Source: Cavenderia fasciculata
Lineage: Eukaryota > Evosea > Eumycetozoa > Acytosteliales > Cavenderiaceae
Reading direction: 5' to 3'
Assembly (NCBI RefSeq): GCF_000203815.1
Contig: NW_004457715.1
Span: 248,001-312,000 of the forward strand
DNA length: 64,000 nt
The position numbers and the translations under genes are program-made. Shown here in pieces: positions 10,215 through 21,344 of the stretch; positions within the stretch are counted from its first letter, which is position 1, and every line of letters begins with the position of its first letter. A model generated the notes under the pieces. The model saw only the letters and a program-made list of their open reading frames with translations, made no database searches and had not been told where the DNA came from.

Positions 10215-11525
10215 TTATTATTATTATCCTTTTTGTAGATATTAAACAATTAATTCTAATTAAATGAACATGCACCCACAAAGATCGATGATTAGAAAAA
10301 AAAAAAAAAGAAATCATTATTTATTTCTTTACTTATTTTTATATATTTAAAAAGAATATATATGTAAATTATGATCATCGACTTAAGGTAATTAATTATC
10401 ATCAAAAAATCCTTACCTTATCAGACATATCTCAAAACCTAAATGTACTCAGATACTCATACTCGTTCAACTCGTCGAGTGAATTGCTTGAATTGTCTCA
10501 ATCGTATTCATCGTTCCGACCATAACCTACACACTGCTTGCAATCATTGCAATATTTGGAGTAAAATCCATAAGACTAGAGGACCTCATCCCTTTTTGTT
10601 TACTTGTAAATCAATAATATCATCGCAATGTAAACGATAAAGGATGAAGTCCTTTTGTTTAAAAGACTTCTGCTGCCGTTTTCAAGAAGCAATTGCTGTG
10701 ATGATTGTCCCGTGGTATGTATGTATGGTATTTATGGTAATAGACCAAAGAATAATAATAATAACTCATCCAATAAATATTTAATAAATTACTTAATTCG
10801 TGTGCAACCATCAAAGACAAAGGAAAGAAGAAGAGAATTGCAAGACCTGTAATATGATTTCATGTAAAAGGTTTCTCTCTCTTTGTCCATCAACATCATG
10901 AGACATCCCCTCCTCCCACTATCGCACCACCACAAACACATCCGTTGGCGTGCACGAAAACTTTTTTTTTCCACTGCAGAAAGAAAGGGAAGACCCAACC
11001 CAACGTAATTAAAGCTTCAACTGCCCCTCCCTCAATCGTCAAACAATACACAATATTAAACAACTTTCGAGATATCTTATTTTCTCTCTACTATTTATTT
11101 TATTATTACTATTATTATTTGCATTCACCTCCCACCAACCATTGTAACATTATACTTATACTATACATCAATCATATCATATCATATCATATCAAATCAA
11201 TCAATACGCGCGCACACTAAATATTATTATTATTATAGTTTATTTATTCATTCATTCCATTCATTCCATTCATTACTCCTCCCTCTCACGACTACTAACT
11301 AACCACCAAAAAACGAATCATAAAGAAGAGTTATTTATTGATCAATACCTAAACAACAACCACAAACTCCAAAAACACAAACAATCTATCTCTCTATTAT
11401 ATTAGCAATCAATACACCTCTTTTATTTCTTTATCATTTAAAAGAAATTAAGATATAGCAATAATAATATACAATTAGTAACATAGTAGAGTTTATTTAT
11501 CAACGAACAAGAATAATAATATAGA
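10215..11525. other. Long divergent intergenic region containing a Cys/His-rich ORF
   Basis: About 1.3 kb between the MPLKIP-like gene (minus) and the SNARE gene (plus). Apart from the orphan ORF listed at 10443 it holds a short inverted repeat (TAAGGTAA at 10384-10391 with TTACCTTA at 10413-10420), a small hairpin-forming AAAGGA/TCCTTT pair around 10640-10660, and AT-rich upstream sequence with CACC-rich blocks. No tRNA recognised. Confidence 0.4.
10443..10640 (+). CDS. Orphan Cys/His-rich small ORF (uncertain)
   Basis: An ATG directly after an in-frame stop opens a 65-residue frame with an unusually ordered Cys/His pattern: RVNCLNCLNRIHRSD, then HNLHTACNHCNIW, then FLFTCK near the end. CxxC...CxxC spacing suggests a zinc ribbon-like fold. 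A GTAAAT donor near 10606 and a TTTAAAAG acceptor near 10665 could extend it, and a second Cys-rich stretch (CNHQRQ...NCKTCNMISCKR) is readable around 10805-10870, so this may be a small multi-exon gene. I recognise no family. The local base composition is less AT-rich than the neighbouring spacer, which favours coding. Confidence 0.3.
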   Translation: MYSDTHTRSTRRVNCLNCLNRIHRSDHNLHTACNHCNIWSKIHKTRGPHPFLFTCKSIISSQCKR

Positions 11526-12493
11526 ATGAATTCACTTATTAAAAGAGTTGAAAAGATTCAAAGAGAGACAGTAGACGCAAAAGACAAGAATAAACAATTA
11601 CAAGATGAAGGTGATGTCGATGCATTCACTCTATTAAGAAGAAAGATTGGTCTTGATGTAAAGGGTATTAAAGAGGTAAGACTAATTGATCAATCACATG
11701 ACAACCAACCAACCAATCAATCAATCAGAAGAATAAGAGTTTAAACTAAACATTTATATCTTTTTTGTTGTTTTTGTAGTTAATTAAAGAAAGAGATGAA
11801 GCAGAAGAGACAATGCCAGGATCAGTTAGAACAGTTGAATTGTCACATCAAATTCGTAGAGCCATTATAGATATTAAAGCCGATGCACAAAAACTACAGA
11901 GAATGTATGACAAGGGTCAAGAGAGATACACTAAAAAGAACAAAGAGAATGAAGAAAAGTTAAAGAAGCTCGAGCTGGAAAAGGAAGTGTGCGAATTGGT
12001 TTGGAGTCATATCAGTGAGTTGGAATTGATCAACAAAAAGAGAGGAGGTGAAAGAAACGCTTTCATCCCATTGGATCCATCAACTTCATCAGCTCCCAAA
12101 CAATTACCTGATATTGATAACGACGATTTTAGAACACTTAGACAAAATGATCAAAAGATTGTAAGTCAATAGTCAAAAAGGAGTACACATATTTGGATAC
12201 TAATTCTCTTTTGTTTTTTTTATTAGGATGCTAAATTAGATATTATTAGTCAACATTTACAAGAGACTGAACAAATTGCCAAGGTAATGGGTGATACTGC
12301 CAAACGTCAAGGTGTAATGCTTGACAACCTCAACGACAGAGCAGACGATCTCGACACTAAATTGGAAAATATTAATATCAGACTCTCTAAAATGATCAAA
12401 GATATTAGAAAGGCCGACAGATTCATTATCGATGTTATTCTTATTTGTGTTTTACTTGGTGTTGGTGGTTTTATTTATTCCATCGTTAGATAA
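11526..12493 (+). CDS. Qc-SNARE, SYP7-type syntaxin
   Basis: Membrane-fusion SNARE. Exons 11526-11675, 11780-12160 and 12227-12493, all phase 0, give 265 residues. The N-terminal helical region (SLIKRVEKIQRETVDAKDKN) is followed by a basic coiled region. The SNARE motif spans about residues 178-240 (DAKLDIISQHLQETEQIAK, MGDTAKRQGVMLDNL, ADDLDTKLENINIRL), and a C-terminal tail anchor reads FIIDVILICVLLGVGGFIYS. The transmembrane segment and the preceding RKADRF closely resemble plant SYP71-73, a SNARE class found in plants and amoebae but not animals, acting at the ER or plasma membrane. The zero-layer glutamine falls within the motif, as for Q-SNAREs. Confidence 0.88.
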
Positions 12494-12891
12494 ACATAAC
12501 TATATCACTAAAATAATAATAATAATAATATAAGTAATAATAATAATATCATCCCCTCACCTCACCTCACCTCACCTCCGTAAACTTTAGTAATAATAAT
12601 AATAATTAATAATTAATAACATGATAAATATAATAATCTCTGTTGTTATTATATAATAATAATAATTTTAAAATACATCTTTCACCTTCATAATATTTAT
12701 TGAAATATTGGTTAATGCAATAATAATAATAATAATAATAAATAATAACTTAAAACAGAATACATAGAGTTAGAGGTATTCTGTTTTATATCTAAAAAAA
12801 ACAAACAAATATTTTTTTTTTTTTTTTTTGATGTCTGCTCCAAGTGGGTCAAAAGATGATTTGAGTTTCATTATTCATTTAAATTTCAAAA
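12494..12891. other. Intergenic AT-rich spacer
   Basis: About 400 bp of (AAT)n-like and poly-T sequence. A small inverted repeat around 12756-12790 (CAGAATAC...GTATTCTG) may act as a transcription terminator for the SNARE gene. A short ATG frame begins at 12831 but closes shortly after and is out of frame with the next gene. Confidence 0.4.
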
Positions 12892-14733
12892 ATGATGATG
12901 ATGGAAGAATTATTTAAAAATATTATAAATAATGTATATCTTTGTCAATTAATATTTAGACATGTTAATGGTATACATCGATGCTTATCATTGAATTCGA
13001 ACAAGTACACCTATCAAGATGGTCAAAATGGAGAGGGTGATGAAAAGTATCGTACAATAGATCCGATTTGGTTGGCTCGTAACAAGTACTATCAAGCATT
13101 AAAGAATGGATTTAGAGAGGGTAGATTCCAATCTTTTCATTTTCAAGTACAACAAGATTGTGAATACGGTTATGAATATTTGATAGATTTTGTACATACT
13201 GTCTTGGATGATAGTAAAGAGAGCACGGAATTCTTTATAATGTATATCTATCCTGTTTGGAGAGGTATATATCTTGTCGATATTATGGCTGCAGTAAACA
13301 ACCTAGATATTCAAGAGTTTCTATTATCACATCAACATGAAATCACTTGTAATCAAGGTGGTGCTACATTCAGAGCTACAGACACTTCATCAAAGTATGG
13401 GTATTTGGAGATGGTACAATTCTTTCAAAATCGTCGTCCGTCATTGGGTCATTCAACAAATTCTATTGATTTGGCTGCCTCAAACGGACACTTAAATGTT
13501 GTCCTTTATCTTGTACAACAACAACAAGAGAACAACAATAGTGGACAACAAGAAGAAGGATTTACAACGATTGGACTGGAAGGAGCATGTGAAGGAGGAT
13601 ATTTAGAGATTGTAAAAATTTTGGTAGACAATTACCCTAATAGTTCGGTGATGGGATATCTACCAATGGCAGCTGGTAAAGCGTATGCAAAAGGACATTT
13701 ACATATTGTAGATTATATAATCGATGAACAAAAGCAAAGTACCAAATATTGTTATATGGGTGCAACATCACCCACCCTATTTAGACATTTATTGGACAGT
13801 GGAAGAGCAAAATTAGATATTCAACTATTACTTCACATCCTTGAAGATGATTGTGTTACAGTGTTGGGAGATATAATCGATTCATATCCACAAGAACTTT
13901 GGAATATTTGGTATGACACTGTTGACGAGATGAGACAACACATCTTTGGCATGATATTGTCATGTCTAGCTGCCAAGAAAAATAATCTTACCACTCAAAA
14001 TACACTAGACAATGTTGAATTGCTTCGGTATCTCTATCTACACTTAATGTCACCCATGTGCCCTGCTGCCATCCCTCACCATGCAATCGAGCGTGCTATT
14101 ATTGAAAACAATCTTCCAATACTGCAGTTTCTTCATAAAGAGGTGGGATGTGGCGCTTCAGACGACTGCATGACATATTTCGGCTCGAGTGGATCGGTGG
14201 AGGTATCAAAATACCTGTTGGACAACTTTTCAGACTTAAAAGTCACAGAAACTGCTATTGGGTTAGCTGTTTTAAACAATGGCCAAGTGGTTATTCTTTT
14301 CGATCAGTATGACAAGTCACATCCCCAACTACTCTCTAATCCTCGATTCTCAAAGGAAATAATGGACGAGGCAATAGGATATGGCAAACTTGACCTTGTA
14401 AAATATCTATACAAAAATAGAACAGAGGGATGCTCAACAAATGCATTTGGGTTGGTGTCAAAATATGTTTGTCCCACTTCCCAAGCCAATCCTTATTATC
14501 ACTTGCCAAATCCACACCCACTAACAATCATTCCAGAGACCATAACTCATGAAATGACTACAAGCCAAAAAGCAACCCAATTGGAAATGGTAAAGTTTTT
14601 GGTACAAAATTGTTTGAATTATTGTAAACCAAATGCTGATTTGTTAGAATTGGCAATTGATCATTCTAATTATGATTTAATTGATTATATTAAACAAAAA
14701 TCTTTAATTACAATGATTAAAATAAATAGGTAA
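12892..14733 (+). CDS. Dictyostelid ankyrin-repeat family protein
   Basis: Single exon, 613 residues. The N-terminus (LFKNIINNVYLCQLIFRHVN) resembles the short F-box-like head of the large dictyostelid ankyrin families. From about residue 150 there are degenerate ankyrin repeats: KYGYLEMVQFFQNR, AASNGHLNVVLYLVQ, ACEGGYLEIVKILVDN, AYAKGHLHIVDYIID and later GYGKLDLVKYLYKN and LEMVKFLVQN. The classical TPLH motif is mostly missing, as usual in this expanded family. No signal peptide or membrane segment. Probably a protein-interaction scaffold or a substrate adaptor; function unknown. Four Met codons at the start make the exact initiation site ambiguous by a few residues. Confidence 0.8.
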   Translation: MMMMEELFKNIINNVYLCQLIFRHVNGIHRCLSLNSNKYTYQDGQNGEGDEKYRTIDPIWLARNKYYQALKNGFREGRFQSFHFQVQQDCEYGYEYLIDFVHTVLDDSKESTEFFIMYIYPVWRGIYLVDIMAAVNNLDIQEFLLSHQHEITCNQGGATFRATDTSSKYGYLEMVQFFQNRRPSLGHSTNSIDLAASNGHLNVVLYLVQQQQENNNSGQQEEGFTTIGLEGACEGGYLEIVKILVDNYPNSSVMGYLPMAAGKAYAKGHLHIVDYIIDEQKQSTKYCYMGATSPTLFRHLLDSGRAKLDIQLLLHILEDDCVTVLGDIIDSYPQELWNIWYDTVDEMRQHIFGMILSCLAAKKNNLTTQNTLDNVELLRYLYLHLMSPMCPAAIPHHAIERAIIENNLPILQFLHKEVGCGASDDCMTYFGSSGSVEVSKYLLDNFSDLKVTETAIGLAVLNNGQVVILFDQYDKSHPQLLSNPRFSKEIMDEAIGYGKLDLVKYLYKNRTEGCSTNAFGLVSKYVCPTSQANPYYHLPNPHPLTIIPETITHEMTTSQKATQLEMVKFLVQNCLNYCKPNADLLELAIDHSNYDLIDYIKQKSLITMIKINR

Positions 14734-14961
14734 ATGTATTTTTTAACCAAAACTGTGGACAATAGCCTTGTAGTTTTGAAAGACTAAGATAAAATTTTTT
14801 TAATAAAAAGGCTAAACTTTTATATATTTATAATACTACAAAGAAGGGTTTATTATATAAGTGAGGGATTATTTAAATAAATAAATAAATAATAAATAAT
14901 ATAAATTATTATGTTTGGGGATTGGATTAGTTTGTCTTGATTTTTTTTTTCTTTTTTTTTT

Positions 14962-17900
14962 TTAGAATAAATTAGAAGTTTTCTTTTTCTCTGTTCTCTT
15001 CCATAATGGCATGACTTCCCATTCTTGTTTAGTTACACCAAGGTGTTTAATAAACTCATCATCTGAAAGGTACATTTCCAAAACAGAACGATCAATTTCA
15101 GGAGGTGTACTCTTTTTGGTCAAATCATCATAGGAAACAATTTGATAATATTTCTTTAATAAAGTTGCTGCGGCTTGAATCTTTGGTGATTCAGGTGGCT
15201 CATCTTGATCTGCTCCATTTGACTAAATAATAAAAATGATGATGATTAATAATTTTTGTTATTTGTTATTTACTTTTTTACTTTTTTTACTTACAGATGA
15301 TGAAGAATATTTAAAAGTATCCCAAGCATGATAACAACTTGTAAAAGATAAGGGTTCTTCCTTTTCCTTGATAAATAATACATCTTCTTCTTTTCTACCA
15401 TCCTTGCGAGCATGAAGATAATCAATTGCAATTTCCATGGCACGTTTCTTTTCCTTTTCTGGTGCTTTGCTACCGGACCAAACAAAAATCTTGGATTTGG
15501 TGTCGAGGATGAATACACGATTGATTTGGAAATCGTATTGATTGAAATTGAATATTTCATCGGCACGAATAATAGAACCAGTATTTACAACGGCAAACAT
15601 TTGGATACGGTTCTTTTCAATGGGAGGTTGAACACTTTGAACGAGGAATTCATGGTCGGCATACTTTTGCTTGCCTCCCAACATCTTCCAGAAAGCATCA
15701 CTCTCCTTGCCTTCGTCGACTCGCTGGATTGCGTTGCCAGAGTCTACAATCTTGGCAAGGTTTTGTGATTGCTCGACGAGGGCTTTGGTGGCACCACGTC
15801 CCACCCACAAGTAGGTAGTCTTGCTATCCGAGACGATGAATGCGTCACGGCTGTTGAGTGCCGAGCTGGTGACACGTGTGCATTGGATGGCATAGATACG
15901 ATCATCCTTTTTGCCATGCACGTGGTAGAGACGTGTAGACTTTAGGTCAACATCGCCTCTGACACCACGGTGCATGACAAACTTGCCATTAAAGGATTGC
16001 GTAAAGATTCTTGGCTCACGGCCATGACGAACGCATTCTTGGACACAGTCTCCACGATTACTAGTTTCTATATACATGTCTTTGGAGAGGAGTGTGCTCA
16101 TACCAATGTCGTTACGTGTGGCATCGATACCTTGCCAAATAAATATAATAAATCTAAAGGCGTTCCAACGCGAATAGGTGTATCGAATAATGTAGCAGTT
16201 TCCACTGTACAAGTGTCCATACTCTTGTTTGGGCAACTCGACAATCTTGTTGTCTTCAACGTACCACACTTCAAAGCTGCTCTCTGATATGGCTCTCTCG
16301 TCCTCGGCTTCCTCTGGCAACTCGCTGTACACCATTTCCGTCACATCAAATTGATTCATCTTGGCAGGTGACTTCTTTTCATAGGGGATGGCCACTTCAA
16401 AGAGACGTTTCTTTCCAAAACCCATACGCGACAATGACACCTCGTGACTGAGGTCAGGCCAATCGGCAAACTTTTCACGAAACATGACTGGTTCACCACC
16501 TTCAGAGGTGATGATCATGTCTACCCACGATTGACGATGTGTACCACTAGCAAGACGCTCCTTGGCCTTTTCAATAAAACTGTCCTTGTGTATGAAATCG
16601 GCGTTTCGGCCAGACCAAGCATAAAACTCGGATCCTGTATCGAGAACAAAGTAGCTGTCGGATGCGAGCAGCTCGAGTGAGAGTATTCCCTTTTGTGCTT
16701 CTGGTTGCTCGACATTGACGAGGTGCTTGGCGTCTTGGTCGTACTTGAGGAGGGTGTATGAGCTGGCCCAGTGTGTTTCGGCCTCAACATCGTCGCCTCC
16801 CTCTTCCTTGATCGAGTCGGTGGCGGCACCCTTGATCTGCTTAAAGAATTCGAGGGCGTCCTTGTCCTTGTCACCCTCATCAATCTTGTAGACGGTAGCG
16901 TGTCCACCACGTTCGTGTGATTTGATGATTTCGGCAATGGCAACAGCCTTGCTCTTCTTGTTGGCCGTTGCCTTTGATCCATACCACACATAGATGTTGC
17001 TATGAGCAGACGAATCAGAGCTTTCACCACCAACACCGCTATTCTCAATACCACAGTCCAAAACAAAGGCGTCGCACTTGTTCAACGACTTGGTGGTCAC
17101 CTCAACCTCCTTGGTCAAGATTCTCTTCTTGCCCTTGCAGTGAATGAGACGTGTACGCAGACCAGAGTACGTGTCTACTGCCTTTTTGTGGACGAGGAAC
17201 TTGCTAGGATCGCCTCTCATGGTTGACGAGACTGACACTGATTGCGAACGTCCCTTTACAAAGTTGGGTGCATTGATTTCACTTTCCGATGACTTGATCG
17301 ATGCTAATCGGTTGTTTGGCGAGGAGGAAGACGATACATTGATCATGCTAGCAGCCTTGTTCTTGTCATTCTCTAACTTTTTCTTTTGGGCTTCAGCTGC
17401 CAATGCTGCCATTCCACCCAATAATCCACCGGCGCCTGGTGGCATGACCATACGCTTCATAATACGGTCCTTGAGTTCGTCTTGGGTGACTGGTTTGCTA
17501 TTATCATCTTGTTTGGCTTCAAGTGCTTGTGAAAGGAGTGATGGTCCAGAAGAAGAAAATGAAGAAGATGAAGCAGATGATTTGGATGGATCAATCACGA
17601 TTGACTTGCCTGCATTTTTGCTTGGTAATTTTCTTCCTTGTATTCTGGCTCTATCCATTGTCAAACTTGAAAGTTTGGATGGTGATGAAACTGATGACGA
17701 GGTTGGTTCTTCATTGACTACAACAGCTGGTTGAGGATTATTCTTTTGATCCAATTGTTGTTTTAATTGTTTCTCCATTTGTAATTTAAATGAATCACTA
17801 ACTTTTGTCTTTGATGATTTTGATTCTTCTTCTTCTTTTGCTAATTTTTCTTTAGCAATACGATCCCTTTCCTCTTTGTCTGCTTTTTCCTTTGCAATAC

Positions 17901-20040
17901 GATCCTTTTCGTCTTTGTCTGCTTTTTCCTTGGCAATACGGTCTTGTTCTTCCTTGGCAGCTTTTTCTTTGGCCAAACGATCTTGTTCTTCCTTTGCAGC
18001 TTTTTCCTTGGCAATACGATCCTGTTCTTCTTTATCAGCCTATAAAATTTAAAATCATTAATATTTCGCCTACTTGTGAACATGTTCTGAGTATATTTAC
18101 CTTTTCCTTAGCAATACGATCTTGCTCATCCTTTGCAGCCTTTTCCTTAGCAATGCGATCTTCGTCCTCCTTTGCAGCCTTTTCTTTGGCAATACGGTCT
18201 TGCTCTTCCTTTGCAGCTTTTTCCTTGGCAATACGATCTTGCTCTTCTTTATCAGACTTTTCCTTTGCAATTCTCTCCTTCTCTAAACGATCTTGTTCCT
18301 CCTTGTCTGCTTTTTCTTTTGCTAAACGATCTTGTTCCTCCTTTGCAGCTTTTTCCTTGGCAATACGATCTTGCTCTTCCTTTGCAGCTTTTTCCTTGGC
18401 AATACGATCTTGCTCTTCTTTATCAGACTTTTCCTTTGCAATTCTCTCCTTCTCCAAACGATCTTGTTCTTCTTTATCAGACTTTTCCTTTGCAATTCTC
18501 TCCTTCTCTAAACGATCTTGTTCCTCCTTGTCTGATTTTTCTTTGGCAATACGATCTTGTTCCTCCTTGTCTGCTTTTTCTTTGGCAATACGATCTTGCT
18601 CTTCTTTATCAGACTTTTCCTTTGCAATTCTCTCCTTCTCCAAACGATCTTGCTCCTCTTTATCAGACTTTTCCTTTGCGATACGTTCTTGCTCCTCTCT
18701 ATCAGCCTTTTCTTTGGCCAAACGATCTTGTTCTTCTTTATCAGACTTTTCTTTTGCAACTCTCTCCTTCTCCAAACGATCTTGTTCCTCCTTGTCTGAT
18801 TTTTCTTTGGCAATACGATCTTGTTCTTCTTTGTCTGACTTTTCCTTTGCAATTCTCTCCTTCTCCAAACGATCTTGTTCTTCCTTGTCTGCCTTTTCCT
18901 TGGCTAAACGATCTTGCTCTTCCTTGTCTGACTTTTCTTTTGCTAAACGATCTTGTTCCTCTTTATCTGATTTTTCTTTGGCAATACGTTCTTGCTCTTC
19001 TTTATCAGACTTTTCTTTGGCCAAACGATCTTGCTCTTCTTTGTCTGATTTTTCTTTGGCAATACGATCTTGTTCTTCTTTGTCTGATTTTTCTTTGGCA
19101 ATACGATCTTGTTCTTCTTTGTCTGACTTTTCCTTTGCAATTCTCTCCTTCTCCAAACGATCTTGTTCTTCCTTGTCTGCTTTTTCTTGGCAATACGATC
19201 TTGCTCTTCTTTATCTGACTTTTCCTTTGCAATACGTTCTTGCTCTTCTTTATCAGCCTTTTCTTTGGCCAAACGATCTTGCTCTTCTTTATCAGACTTT
19301 TCCTTTGCGATACGTTCTTGCTCCTCTTTATCAGCCTTTTCTTTGGCCAAACGATCTTGCTCTTCTTTGTCTGATTTTTCCTTGGCCAAACGATCTTGCT
19401 CTTCCTTGTCTGATTTTTCCTTTGCAATGCGTTCTTGTTCTTCCTTTTCTTTTACCAAAGCAGCAGCATCTTGATCTTGTTTAAAAGTATCAACTTTTTC
19501 AGTTGGAGGAGAAGTTGGTTCATTTACTTCTCTCTTTTCACGTTCACGCATTCTTCGTTGTCTCTCTTCAGCCAATTTTCTTTCTTGTTCTTCGATTTGT
19601 TTCTGAGCCTCTTCACGTTGTTTTCTCTTTTCCTCCATACGCTTTTCTCTTTCTTCACGAATCTTTTTAAGTTCTGGATCGTCGTCATCGACAGCAGCCA
19701 TTGATGTAAGATTAGTGGCCGAAGTTGAAGTTGAAGAAGAGATGGATGCTCCATCAGACGTCGACGATTGAGAACGATTCTTTCTCTCTGATTCCAATTT
19801 TTCAAGATCCTCTTTCAACTTTCTATCCTCTTCCTCTCTTAGTCGACGTCTTTCATCACGCTTTCGAATACGTTCCTCTTCATCTTTTTTCTCTTGTTCC
19901 TGTAAGATCTTGAGTTGTTCTTCACGTGCTCTCTTTCGTTCCTCTGCACGTTTCTCACGTTCTTGAGCCTCTTTTTCCATATCGAGGCTTTGTTGTTTCA
20001 ACTCTTCCAATCTCTTTTTTCTTGCTTCACTGTCATCCAT
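14962..20040 (-). CDS. Villin/supervillin-like actin-binding protein with long 13-residue repeat coiled coil
   Basis: Exons 20040-18101, 18039-15295 and 15222-14962, all phase 0 joins, about 1650 residues. The N-terminus is a highly charged coiled coil (KKRLEELKQQSLDMEKEAQE) leading into a tandem 13-residue repeat, consensus EEQDRIAKEKSDK, spanning about 600 residues. Then come gelsolin-like repeats, about five, with segments such as NIYVWYGSKATANKKSKA, SYFVLDTGSEFYAWSGRN, DAFIVSDSKTTYLWVGRG and RVFILDTKSKIFVWSGS. The last exon is a villin headpiece: YLSDDEFIKHLG...EWEVMPLWKR...KKKTSNLF, with the KKxxNLF-type F-actin-binding end. It probably crosslinks or caps actin. The first exon changes frame at about 19187 (one T missing relative to sister repeats), so the gene is either miscalled there or recently broken. 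Confidence 0.85.
17830..19440 (-). repeat. Coding minisatellite, about 39-bp unit (13 residues)
   Basis: Dozens of imperfect copies of a unit encoding EEQDRIAKEKSDK, with longer variants carrying an inserted LEKER. Copies alternate SDK, ADK and AAK at the variable position. The array is interrupted by an approximately 60-bp intron (18100-18040). Because the unit is a multiple of three and lacks stop codons in most frames, it throws long spurious ORFs on both strands. Confidence 0.9.
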
Positions 20041-21344
20041 CTCTCTTTTTTTTTTTTTGGTAGTTATTATTATTATTATATTATGTTGTTACAAGACAGT
20101 GACTAGTTTAACAAGAAGATTCTATAAAAACATATGATTAGAATTGATTGATTGATTTCATATATTTTAGATACATACCCGTTAGTTAGTTAGTTGTTAG
20201 TTGTTGTTTTGAATGATCAAAAGAAGTTGTATCAATTAATAATTAAATTAATGAAATGAAATGAAATGTAATGTTGGTTAGGTGCCTCTATTATTATTAT
20301 TATTATATAGTATTGTTTATATATAGTAGTAAATGTAAAGTATGTTTGTTAGTATAAAGAAATAACAAATAAGAAGAAGAAGAAGAAGAAGGAGAAACAA
20401 GAAGAAAGTAATTCATTCACTATTGATTGACTGATTGATTGATTGATGATTGAGTTTGAATTGACTGATGGTTCGAGTGGTAGCAAGTATTGGTTGTGGT
20501 GAAGTGAAGAGGAGGAGGAAGGATACTGTGCAGAGTAGTAGTGGGGTTTGGCACTCACACAACAGTAAAACTAAAGTGAGTGAAGGTGGTGGGAAGGGGG
20601 TTGTTGTATTAAATGAACGATGAAGTTGGTTTGATGGTCAATCAATAGTGAATGAATTACTTTCCTTGTGTGCTTCAACTGTCAAGTGATTATCTACTAT
20701 CTATCTCATACCTATTATTAAAAGTACAATGAATGAATGGTTGGTTGAAGATAACAAACTAGCTAGTTAGTTATCATATAAACCAAAAGAGATATAAAAA
20801 TACAAATGGATTATCTATCTATAAATAAAAGTTATATAAAGTGTTGTTGGAAAAAAAATGACACAACTAACTGGTTCAGATAACGGCTCATTGCCTCGGG
20901 ATTGTTTGGCAAAAAAAAAAAACATGTTGGGGAAAGGATGGCAGAATTCTTCAAAGAAATATATCTCTCTTACTTATACACAATCCAATTAACCATTGAA
21001 TTCAGATATGACAAAAGGAAAATCTTTGTATCATGATATCTTATACTATATTATACTACACTATACTATATCTAAATTTTGGTGTTTGATATGTTTTTGG
21101 GATTGAATAACCTAAAACGAAAAAAAACCGTTGGTGTTGTTGCAAAAAAAAATTTAAAAAAAGAGGCAAAAAAATGGTTTAATTATTCATGAATAAAGAA
21201 ACATCTGCATTTTCATCAAGCAATCAATCGGATCTATTATAATCGATTATACACTCACTCACATAACAATCTTAGTAGTTAGTAGTAGTAGTAGTAGTGT
21301 AAGAAGAAAGATTTGTGTAGTAAAAGTAGAGTTAGATAGTTTAA
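20041..21344. promoter_or_regulatory. Long divergent upstream region with a 28-bp inverted repeat
   Basis: 1.3 kb between the villin-like gene (minus) and the RRM-CID gene (plus). It contains a perfect 28-bp inverted repeat (20404-20431 and 20637-20664; see separate entry), several ATTGATTG runs, GA-rich and poly-A tracts. The small minus ORF at 20349-20558 overlaps the left arm and looks non-coding (Ser/Phe runs from simple sequence). Confidence 0.45.
20404..20664. repeat. Perfect 28-bp inverted repeat around a 205-bp interior
   Basis: Left arm 20404-20431 and right arm 20637-20664 are exact reverse complements (arm begins GAAAGTAATTCATTCAC). The interior is GT/GA-rich and itself holds a smaller dyad around CACTCAC...GTGAGTG (near 20550-20585). 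No obvious target-site duplication lies outside the arms. It could be a MITE-like remnant, a cruciform-forming regulatory element or a hairpin RNA source. Confidence 0.6.

Noticed and set aside
10380-10870. Possible class I or snoRNA-like ncRNA suggested by short inverted repeats and TGATGA
   Set aside because: No recognisable upstream promoter element or family-specific conserved ends; Cys/His coding signal explains the region at least as well.
18172-19218. Further overlapping ORFs on both strands in the repeat array
   Set aside because: Same cause: shadow frames of the minisatellite.
17892-19484. 530-residue plus-strand ORF full of SFAIRSCSSL repeats
   Set aside because: It is the antisense reading of the 13-residue coding repeat of the villin-like gene; the repeat unit is a multiple of three and stop-free in most frames. 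No promoter or domain.
20349-20558. 69-residue minus ORF with Ser and Phe runs
   Set aside because: Made of simple sequence and overlaps the left arm of the inverted repeat; no conserved features.
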